In this document: piece by piece, positions 58,378-64,000 of the stretch | How the letters are laid out: every line of letters starts with the position of its first letter | Numbering within the stretch: position 1 is the stretch's first letter | Assembly: GCA_036554285.1 (NCBI GenBank) | Contig: DATBNO010000016.1 | Coordinates: 186,001 to 250,000, forward strand | Direction: 5' to 3' | Length of the DNA stretch: 64,000 bases | Source: JADGGM01 sp025449955 | GTDB taxonomy: Bacteria > Gemmatimonadota > Gemmatimonadetes > Gemmatimonadales > Gemmatimonadaceae | Program-made: the position numbers and the translations under genes | Notes under the pieces: model-generated | Told to the model about the DNA's origin: nothing | Database searches by the model: none | Seen by the model: only the letters and a program-made list of their open reading frames with translations

Positions 58378-59103
58378 ATGACACAGGCTCCTTCGCGCAC
58401 GAGCGTCCGTACGCCCTCGGCGCCGCCGGCGGCGGGCGGACCCATCGAGCGGTTCACGCTGGCCGGCGCCACGCTGCAGGCGATTCGCGAGCGGATACTG
58501 TCGGGTGCGTACGCGGAGGGCGATCCGTTGCGGCAGGACGCGATCGCGACAGAGTTAGGCGTGAGCCGGATCCCGGTGCGCGAGGCGCTGCGCCAGCTCG
58601 AGGTCGAAGGGCTGGTGACGTTCAGTCCGCATCGCGGCGCTGTCGTGTCGACGTTCTCGATCGCGGAGATCGAGGAGCTGTTCGAGCTGCGGGCACAGAT
58701 CGAGTCGGATCTCGTGCGACGCGCCGTACCGAGCATGACGACGCCCCAGTTCGCGCGGGCCGAGGAGGTGCTGGACGCGTACGATGCGGCGTTCCGCCGG
58801 CGCGACGTGGCCGCATGGGGCGAGCTCAATTGGCAATTGCATTCCACGTTGCTGGCGCCGGCGCAGCGTCCGCTCACGATGGCCATCGCGGAGCGATTGC
58901 ATCGGCATGCGGAGCGATACGCGCGGATGCAGTTGGCGCTGACGCACGGCGAATCGCGGGCGAGCGAGGAGCATCGGGCGATCGTGACGGCGGCGCGCCG
59001 TCGCAACGTGGACCGGGCGTCGCAGCTCATGGGCGGTCACATTCTCGGCGCGGGCCGGTCGCTCGTGCGTTTTCTGCGTGCCCAACGGGGAGACGCGTCG
59101 TGA
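58378..59103 (+). CDS. GntR-family (FadR-type) regulator of the hydroxyproline operon
   Basis: 241-residue regulator. N-terminal winged helix (LQAIRERILSGAYAEGDPLRQDAIATELGVSRIPVREALRQLEVEGLV, about 34-82) and an all-helical FCD effector domain (LFELRAQIESDLVRRAV ... LNWQLHSTLL ... EEHRAIVTAA) with a likely metal/effector site of Asp/His residues. First gene of the operon and coupled to the aldehyde-dehydrogenase gene (GTGA overlap). Probably senses hydroxyproline or a pathway intermediate. Confidence 0.9.
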   Translation: MTQAPSRTSVRTPSAPPAAGGPIERFTLAGATLQAIRERILSGAYAEGDPLRQDAIATELGVSRIPVREALRQLEVEGLVTFSPHRGAVVSTFSIAEIEELFELRAQIESDLVRRAVPSMTTPQFARAEEVLDAYDAAFRRRDVAAWGELNWQLHSTLLAPAQRPLTMAIAERLHRHAERYARMQLALTHGESRASEEHRAIVTAARRRNVDRASQLMGGHILGAGRSLVRFLRAQRGDAS

Positions 59104-60545
59104 CGGCGGCGGTGTTGGCCGATCTGGTCGGGGGCGCGTTCCGTCCGGCGGACGGCGGTTCGACGCTGCCGTCGCTCAACCCATCCGATGCATCGGACGT
59201 GGTGGCGTTGGTGCCCGAGGGGTCGGCGGACGGCGCGAACGCCGCGGCCGAGGCGGCGTCGGCAGCGTTAGGCAACTGGCGCGGGATGTCGGGTCCGGCG
59301 CGGGCCGACGTGCTGTACACCTGGGCGGGCGTGATCGCGCAGCGCGCGGACGAACTGGCGCGCGCGATGACGCGGGAGGTGGGCAAGCCGATCGCGGAGT
59401 CGCGCGGCGAAGTGGCGCGCGCGGTGGTGATTTTGCGGTACTACGCGGGCGAGGCGGTGCGGGCAAACGGCGAGGTGATTCCGGCGCAGGCGGCCGGGTC
59501 GCTGCAGTTCACGCTGCGCGAACCGTTAGGCGCAGTGGCGCTCATCACGCCGTGGAACTTTCCGTTGGCCATTCCGCTCTGGAAGGCGGCGCCGGCGCTG
59601 GCGTTCGGGAACACGGTGGTGCTCAAGCCGTCGGAGATGGCGGCGCAGGTGGCGTCGCTGCTGGCCGAGACGGCGGTGGCCGCCAAGCTGCCGCCGGGCG
59701 TGTTCAACGTGGTGCACGGCACCGGGCCTAACGTGGGGACGCCGCTGCTCCGGCATCCGGCGGTGCGCGGTATCTCGTTCACCGGGTCGAGCGCGGTGGG
59801 CGCGCAGGTGGCGGCGTTGGCGGCGGGACGCAACGTGCGCTTCCAAACCGAAATGGGCGGGAAGAACGTGCTCATCGTGGCGCGCGATGCGGATCTCGAT
59901 GCGGCGGCGACGCTGGCGGCGGCGGGCGCGATGCGGTATGCCGGTCAGAAGTGCACGGCGACGAGCCGCGTCGTGGTGGCGCGGGAGGTGGCGGACGAGT
60001 TTCTCGTCCGGTTGCGCGCGGAGGTGGACCGCTTGCCGTTAGGCCCGGTGGACGATCCGGCGGCGGCGGTGGGTCCGGTGATCAGCGCGCGGTCGCGCGA
60101 CGCGATCACGCAGGCGCTGCGCGACGGAAAGGCCGAGCGGTTGTTCGGGGGCGTGCTCCCCGACGACGCGCGCTTTGCGCGCGGATTCTACGTGGCGCCG
60201 CTCGTGATCCGGTTGACCGACCCCGAGGAGCCGCTCGCCCAACGCGAGCTCTTCGGGCCGGTGTTAGGCGTGTTCGTGGCCGACGATCTCGATCACGCGA
60301 TCGCGCTGGCCAACCAGACGCCGTACGGGCTCAGCGCGTCGCTCTTCACCCGCGACATCAAGACCGCGCTCACGTACGTCCGGCGCATCGAGGCCGGCCT
60401 GGTGCGCGTGAACGGCGACACGACGGGCGTCGATCCGCACGCGCCGTTCGGCGGCATGAAGGGGTCGAGCTCGGGCAGCCGCGAGCAGGGCCCGGCGGCG
60501 CGAGAATTCTACACCGAGACCAAGACCGTCCAGATCAACCCGTGA
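59100..60545 (+). CDS. Alpha-ketoglutarate semialdehyde dehydrogenase
   Basis: 481-residue NAD(P)-dependent aldehyde dehydrogenase. TPWNFPLAIP, FTGSSAVG, general-base Glu in EMGGKNVLIV (about 250) and catalytic Cys in GQKCTATSR (about 284) are intact, as are the late LFGPVLGVF and PFGGMKGSSSGSREQG. Oxidises alpha-ketoglutarate semialdehyde to alpha-ketoglutarate, the last step of hydroxyproline breakdown; the substrate is assigned from the operon. GTG start overlaps the GntR stop. Confidence 0.88.
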   Translation: MTAAVLADLVGGAFRPADGGSTLPSLNPSDASDVVALVPEGSADGANAAAEAASAALGNWRGMSGPARADVLYTWAGVIAQRADELARAMTREVGKPIAESRGEVARAVVILRYYAGEAVRANGEVIPAQAAGSLQFTLREPLGAVALITPWNFPLAIPLWKAAPALAFGNTVVLKPSEMAAQVASLLAETAVAAKLPPGVFNVVHGTGPNVGTPLLRHPAVRGISFTGSSAVGAQVAALAAGRNVRFQTEMGGKNVLIVARDADLDAAATLAAAGAMRYAGQKCTATSRVVVAREVADEFLVRLRAEVDRLPLGPVDDPAAAVGPVISARSRDAITQALRDGKAERLFGGVLPDDARFARGFYVAPLVIRLTDPEEPLAQRELFGPVLGVFVADDLDHAIALANQTPYGLSASLFTRDIKTALTYVRRIEAGLVRVNGDTTGVDPHAPFGGMKGSSSGSREQGPAAREFYTETKTVQINP

Positions 60546-61456
60546 CGACATCCATGCGCATTCAGGATTGGCGGGGCGTCTTCCCCGCGATCACCACGCC
60601 GTTCCACGACGACCTGAGCGTCGACCACGAATTCTTGTGCGAGCACGCGGCGTGGATGGTGGCCAACGGCGCCCACGGCATCGTGCCGCTCGGATCGTTA
60701 GGCGAGGCGCCGGCGCTGTCGTTCGACGAGAAGGTACGGATTCTGGAGACGTGCCGGACGGCGCTCCGCGCGGGCTCCTTCCTCGTGGCCGGCATCTCGG
60801 CGTCGAGCACCGCCGAAGCGGTGGCGCTGGCCAAGGAAGCGCACCGCGCCGGGTGCGATGGACTGATGGTGCTGCCGCCGTACGTGTATCGCGGCGATTG
60901 GCGCGAGACGAAGGCGCACGTGACGGCCGTGATCCGCGCGACGCCGCTGTCGTGCATGCTGTACAACAATCCGATCGCGTACGGCACCGACTTTCTGCCC
61001 GAGCAGATCAAAGAGCTCACGCAACACGAGAATCTCCACGCGGTGAAGGAGTCGAGCGGCGACGTGCGCCGGATCACGGCGATCGCGCAATCGTTAGGCA
61101 AGCGCCTCACGGTTCTGGTCGGGCTGGACGACCTGGTGGTCGAAGGTGTGGCCGCAGGCGCGGAAGGATGGATCGCGGGACTGGTGAATGCCCTGCCCGC
61201 GCAGACCATGCGGCTCTGGGAGCTGGCGACCGCCGGGCGCTGGAACGACGTCCGCACGCTGTACGAGTGGTTCTTGCCGCTGTTGCGGTTGGACACGACG
61301 CCCAAGTTCGTGCAGCTCATCAAGCTGGCGCAGCGCGAAGTGGGGAAGGGGAGCGCGCGCGTACGTCCACCACGTTTGCAGCTGGACGGTGAAGAGCTGG
61401 AATCGGCACTCTCCAGCATCCGCGCGTCACTCGCGGCGCCGGAAGGACGCGTGTGA
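60542..61456 (+). CDS. 1-pyrroline-4-hydroxy-2-carboxylate deaminase (DapA family)
   Basis: 304-residue DHDPS/NAL-family lyase. Class I aldolase features: PLGSLGEAPALSFDEK, Schiff-base Lys in HAVKESSGD and catalytic Tyr in CMLYNNPIAYG. The family also holds dihydrodipicolinate synthase, but the operon of hydroxyproline epimerase, D-hydroxyproline dehydrogenase and semialdehyde dehydrogenase fixes the role as deamination of the pyrroline intermediate to alpha-ketoglutarate semialdehyde. GTG at 60542 overlaps the previous stop; an ATG at 60554 is an alternative. Confidence 0.85.
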   Translation: MTTSMRIQDWRGVFPAITTPFHDDLSVDHEFLCEHAAWMVANGAHGIVPLGSLGEAPALSFDEKVRILETCRTALRAGSFLVAGISASSTAEAVALAKEAHRAGCDGLMVLPPYVYRGDWRETKAHVTAVIRATPLSCMLYNNPIAYGTDFLPEQIKELTQHENLHAVKESSGDVRRITAIAQSLGKRLTVLVGLDDLVVEGVAAGAEGWIAGLVNALPAQTMRLWELATAGRWNDVRTLYEWFLPLLRLDTTPKFVQLIKLAQREVGKGSARVRPPRLQLDGEELESALSSIRASLAAPEGRV

Positions 61457-62421
61457 CCAACGGATCGCGTGCGGTCGACGCCATCGACGTGGTCGACTCG
61501 CACACCGAGGGCGAGCCGACCCGGGTGGTGATTGCCGGATGGCCGCAGCCGTCGGGCGCGACGATGGCGGAGCGACGCGAGTCGTTGCGGCGCGACTTCG
61601 ACGAGGTCCGGCAGGCCGTGGTCCTCGAGCCGCGCGGACACGACGCGGTGGTCGGCGCGCTGCTCACGCCGCCCGTGAGCGACGGGGCGATCACCGGCGT
61701 CATCTTCTTCAACGATGTCGGATATCTGGGCATGTGCGGCCACGGATTGATCGGCGTGGTGCGCACGCTCGAGCACCTCGGCCGCATCGGGCCCGGCACG
61801 GTGTGCGTGGACACGCCGGTGGGCGCGGTGCGGGCGGAGCTCGAGCACGACGGGTCGGTGGCGCTGGAGAACGTGCCGGCGTTCGTGCACCGCGCCGACG
61901 TGACCGTGGAGGTGCCGGGCGTGGGGCCGGTGCACGGGGACGTGGCCTGGGGCGGCAACTGGTTCTTCCTTACTGAGTTAGGCGGCGCGGAGCTGGCGCT
62001 GTCCAACGTGCGTGAGCTGACGCGCGTGACGATGGCGATCCGCGACGCGCTCATCCGCGACGGCGTGACCGGCACCGGCGGCGCCCCGGTGGATCACATC
62101 GAGTTGTTCGGGCCGCCGACGCGGCCGGATGCCGACAGCCGGAACTTCGTGCTGTGTCCGGGCGCGGCGTACGACCGGTCGCCGTGCGGGACGGGGACAT
62201 CGGCCAAGATGGCGGTGCTCCATGCGCGCGGCGCGTTGCGCGCCGGCGCGCGATGGCGGCAGGAGAGCATCACCGGAAGCCTTTTCACCGGGTGGGTGGA
62301 CGAGCGTGTCGGCACACGCGGCGTGATTCCACACATCGAGGGCCGGGCGTTCGTGACCTCGCGCGCCACGCTGCTGTTCGATGCGCGCGACCCATTTCGG
62401 TTAGGCATCGCGGGCGCGTGA
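61453..62421 (+). CDS. 4-hydroxyproline 2-epimerase (proline racemase family, Cys/Cys)
   Basis: 322-residue cofactor-free epimerase converting trans-4-hydroxy-L-proline to cis-4-hydroxy-D-proline. Both catalytic cysteines are present: Cys95 in GMCGHG and Cys245 in DRSPCGTGTSAK. The His after the first Cys (CGHG) is usual for 4-Hyp epimerases. Overlaps its neighbours by GTGA on both sides. Compare the Ser/Cys paralogue at 17636, which lacks the first Cys. The neighbouring oxidase and lyase make this assignment secure. Confidence 0.93.
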   Translation: MTNGSRAVDAIDVVDSHTEGEPTRVVIAGWPQPSGATMAERRESLRRDFDEVRQAVVLEPRGHDAVVGALLTPPVSDGAITGVIFFNDVGYLGMCGHGLIGVVRTLEHLGRIGPGTVCVDTPVGAVRAELEHDGSVALENVPAFVHRADVTVEVPGVGPVHGDVAWGGNWFFLTELGGAELALSNVRELTRVTMAIRDALIRDGVTGTGGAPVDHIELFGPPTRPDADSRNFVLCPGAAYDRSPCGTGTSAKMAVLHARGALRAGARWRQESITGSLFTGWVDERVGTRGVIPHIEGRAFVTSRATLLFDARDPFRLGIAGA

Positions 62422-63617
62422 CGCCGCCGACCGGGGCCGGCGGGCGGCGATCGGCGTGTCCGGACGTCGTGATCGTCGGCGCGGGCATCGTGGGTGCGGC
62501 GTGCGCCCTGGCGCTGGCGCGCGAGTCGCTCGACGTGCTCATCCTCGATTCGTCGTTCGCGGGAGGCGGGGCCACCGCGGCGGCGATGGGCCACCTCGTC
62601 GTGATGGACGACTCCCCGGCGCAGCTCACGTTGACCGCGTATTCGCGCGGCGCGTGGGAGCGGCTGGCCGACGAGCTCCCGCCGAACTGCGAGTACGAGA
62701 CGCGCGGCACGCTGTGGGTGGCCGACGGCGAAGGCGATCTCGAGGCGGCGCGCGCGAAGCAGGCGTTGTACGCGGCGCAGGGGGTACCCTCCGCGATCGT
62801 GGATGCCGAGGAGCTGGCGCGGATGGAACCGGCGCTCGTGCGCGGGTTGGCGGGCGCGCTCTTCGTGTCCGGCGACGGCGTGCTGTATCCGCCTAACGCA
62901 GCGCGATGGTGCGTGGAGCGGGCGGTGGCGTTGGGCGCGCGGCTCCGCGAGCACTACGCGGCGGTCTCGATCGGCGCCGGCGCGGTGCGCGTGCGCGGCG
63001 CGGGCGGAGTCGAGGACACCATTTCCGCGGGCGCGATCGTGAACGCGACGGGCGTCGACGCGCCGCAGCTCACGCCCGGCCTGCCGATCGCTCCGCGCAA
63101 AGGGCACCTCGTGATCACGGACCGGTATCCGGGACTCTGTCACTCGCAGCTGGTGGAGCTGGGCTACCTGCGGAGCGCGCACGCGTTGGGCGGCGAGTCG
63201 GTGGCGTTCAACGTGCAGCCGCGCGCGACGGGGCAGCTGCTCATCGGGTCGTCGCGCGAGCTGGTGGGGCGCGACCCGGTGGTGAACGCCGCTGTGTTAG
63301 GCGCGATGGTGCGGCGCGCGACGCGGTTCGTGCCGGCGTTGGCGCAGTGCGATGCGATCCGGGTGTGGACCGGTTTCCGGCCGGCCACGCCCGATGGGTT
63401 GCCGCTCATCGGGCGATGGGAGCGGGAGCCCGGGGTATGGATCGCCGCGGGGCACGAAGGGTTAGGCATCACGACGGCGCCGGGCACGGCGGCATTGATC
63501 GCGGCCGACATCATGGGCCAGCCGGCGCCGTTCGAGGCGGCGCCGTACAATCCGTCGCGGGCGATGCCGGAGCGGCACGACGCGGAGTCGCGGGGGGCGT
63601 CGTGTCCCGCGACGTGA
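62418..63617 (+). CDS. D-hydroxyproline dehydrogenase FAD (DAO-type) subunit
   Basis: 399-residue flavoprotein of the D-amino-acid oxidase/glycine-oxidase fold. FAD motif VVIVGAGIVGAACALALA, TRGTLWVADGEGD, and C-terminal RVWTGFRPATPDGLPLIG with WIAAGHEGLGITTAPGTAALIA. In three-part D-hydroxyproline dehydrogenases this is the substrate-oxidising subunit; the ferredoxin-like and NAD/FAD parts follow in the next frame. GTG start overlaps the epimerase stop. Confidence 0.87.
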   Translation: MTPPTGAGGRRSACPDVVIVGAGIVGAACALALARESLDVLILDSSFAGGGATAAAMGHLVVMDDSPAQLTLTAYSRGAWERLADELPPNCEYETRGTLWVADGEGDLEAARAKQALYAAQGVPSAIVDAEELARMEPALVRGLAGALFVSGDGVLYPPNAARWCVERAVALGARLREHYAAVSIGAGAVRVRGAGGVEDTISAGAIVNATGVDAPQLTPGLPIAPRKGHLVITDRYPGLCHSQLVELGYLRSAHALGGESVAFNVQPRATGQLLIGSSRELVGRDPVVNAAVLGAMVRRATRFVPALAQCDAIRVWTGFRPATPDGLPLIGRWEREPGVWIAAGHEGLGITTAPGTAALIAADIMGQPAPFEAAPYNPSRAMPERHDAESRGASCPAT

Positions 63618-64000
63618 CGATCACCGTCGACGGACGGCCGGTCGCGGCGCCGGAGGGCGCCACGCTCGCGTCGGTGTTGTTGGGCGCCGGCGTGACGCAC
63701 TTTCGCACGTCGGTGACCGGTGAGCCTCGTGGGCCGGTGTGCGGGATGGGGGTGTGCTTCGAGTGCCGCGTGACCGTGGATGGCCGGCCGCACCGGCGGT
63801 CGTGCCTCATCCCGTGCACCGATGGCCTGCGCATCGACACCATGCCTAACGCAACGGCCGCGCCGGCGCCCGCGCCGCCGGAGGAGGCCGGGACCACGAC
63901 CTGCGATGTGGCGGTAATCGGCGGTGGGCCGGCGGGGATCGCGGCGGCGGCGTCGGCCGCCGAATCGGGCGCGCGCGTGGTGGTGATCGACCAAGAATTG
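63614..64000 (+). CDS. Fused (2Fe-2S) and FAD/NAD-binding subunit of D-hydroxyproline dehydrogenase (partial)
   Basis: An open frame runs from GTG 63614 (GTGA overlap with the previous stop; an earlier GTG at 63602 is possible) to the window end. Residues 1-75 form a Fer2_4-type domain with cysteines in CGMGVCFEC and RRSCLIPC. After an Ala/Pro-rich linker (NATAAPAPAPP) comes a Rossmann FAD motif, CDVAVIGGGPAGIAAAASAAESGARVVVIDQE. In most HcnAB-like complexes these are two genes; here no stop separates them. The remainder lies beyond 64000. Confidence 0.85.
   Translation, partial: MTITVDGRPVAAPEGATLASVLLGAGVTHFRTSVTGEPRGPVCGMGVCFECRVTVDGRPHRRSCLIPCTDGLRIDTMPNATAAPAPAPPEEAGTTTCDVAVIGGGPAGIAAAASAAESGARVVVIDQEL

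Larger units (their letters stand above)
987..63850. repeat. Dispersed heptamer family GTTAGGC/GCCTAAC
   Basis: About 115 copies counted by eye, in both orientations, mean spacing about 550 bp. Examples: 987, 1215, 2105, 3049, 3397, 4927, 5419, 5803, 6245, 7777, 8424, 9001, 9086, 10253, 10975, 12303, 13247, 14730 (in riboswitch), 15100, 16702, 18521, 18713, 19653, 20427, 23315, 25128, 28340, 32366, 35366, 38360, 41880 (in terminator), 44145, 47865, 49755, 52153, 54648, 57446, 60039, 63461, 63844. In plus-strand genes it is read mainly as Leu-Gly (TTA GGC), Pro-Asn (CCT AAC) or Leu-Thr (CTA ACG), so amino-acid sequence alone does not explain it. Often extended to CGTTAGGCG. Longest gap about 1.8 kb (45235-47045). 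Confidence 0.85.

Noticed and set aside
60542..61456. Dihydrodipicolinate synthase for lysine synthesis
   Set aside because: Family is the same, but the gene is embedded and translationally coupled in the hydroxyproline operon.
987..63850. TTAGGC resembles a nematode telomere repeat
   Set aside because: Copies are single and dispersed, never in tandem, and lie in bacterial genes.
1..64000. CRISPR arrays, insertion sequences, prophage genes, tRNA or rRNA genes
   Set aside because: No regularly spaced direct repeats, transposase or integrase genes, terminal repeats or tRNA-like folds were seen.

Overview
The window is GC-rich, close-packed, single-chromosome-type bacterial DNA. Genes often overlap by 1-8 bases (ATGA or GTGA junctions). 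The gene mix includes TonB-dependent receptors with carboxypeptidase-like N-domains, an orphan duplicated MacB/FtsX permease, S9 peptidase, IorAB-type molybdenum hydroxylase, many Tat substrates, ergothioneine and biotin synthesis and hydroxyproline catabolism. It suggests a free-living, aerobic Gram-negative soil or plant-associated bacterium, most likely Gemmatimonadota or a related phylum. The phylum is inferred from gene content and style; no marker gene (rRNA, tRNA) is present.

Layout. 0-9.6 kb: tatA, a NiCoT nickel/cobalt transporter, a beta-propeller protein, a PafA-like phosphatase divergent from a large TonB receptor, then mntH-mntR. 9.6-12.3 kb: two-subunit molybdenum hydroxylase. 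12.3-14.5 kb: minus-strand stress unit (Gly-rich LTxxQ-like protein, ECF sigma, anti-sigma, Spy-like protein). 14.5-17.6 kb: a sigma70 promoter, an M-box Mg2+ riboswitch and mgtA. 17.6-22.5 kb: a Ser/Cys-type proline-racemase-family enzyme, a Tat-exported putative glycosidase and a GH127 beta-L-arabinofuranosidase. 22.6-26.9 kb: bioFADB. 26.9-30.6 kb: copper-flavoured genes (copC, lipoprotein, His/Met-rich protein, TonB receptor). 30.9-32.4 kb: CHAD-CYTH protein. 32.4-35.9 kb: egtBDA. 36-41.8 kb: a disulfide-oxidoreductase homologue, a KdpD-like kinase, a ZU5-like lipoprotein and a TPR/HD-GYP protein. 42-45.8 kb: small secreted proteins, S9 peptidase and MarR regulator. 46.3-53.7 kb: TetR-TolC-MFP-RND efflux operon plus an SDR. 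53.6-58.1 kb: orphan permease and an ABC-2 exporter. 58.4-64 kb: GntR regulator and a full trans-4-hydroxy-L-proline catabolic operon, cut by the window end.

Two themes stand out. (1) The heptamer GTTAGGC/GCCTAAC occurs about 115 times (counted by eye), roughly every 550 bp, on both strands, in several reading frames, in non-coding RNA, in a terminator and across stop codons. Base composition predicts about 7, so this looks like a genome-wide signal sequence (uptake-sequence-like or HIP1-like). (2) The GH127 enzyme family removes beta-L-arabinofuranose from hydroxyproline-rich plant glycoproteins. Together with two proline-racemase-family genes and a complete hydroxyproline pathway it suggests use of plant extensin-type cell-wall protein. 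The M-box leader of mgtA has mutually exclusive downstream helices and a clear promoter, and is the best-defined regulatory element here.
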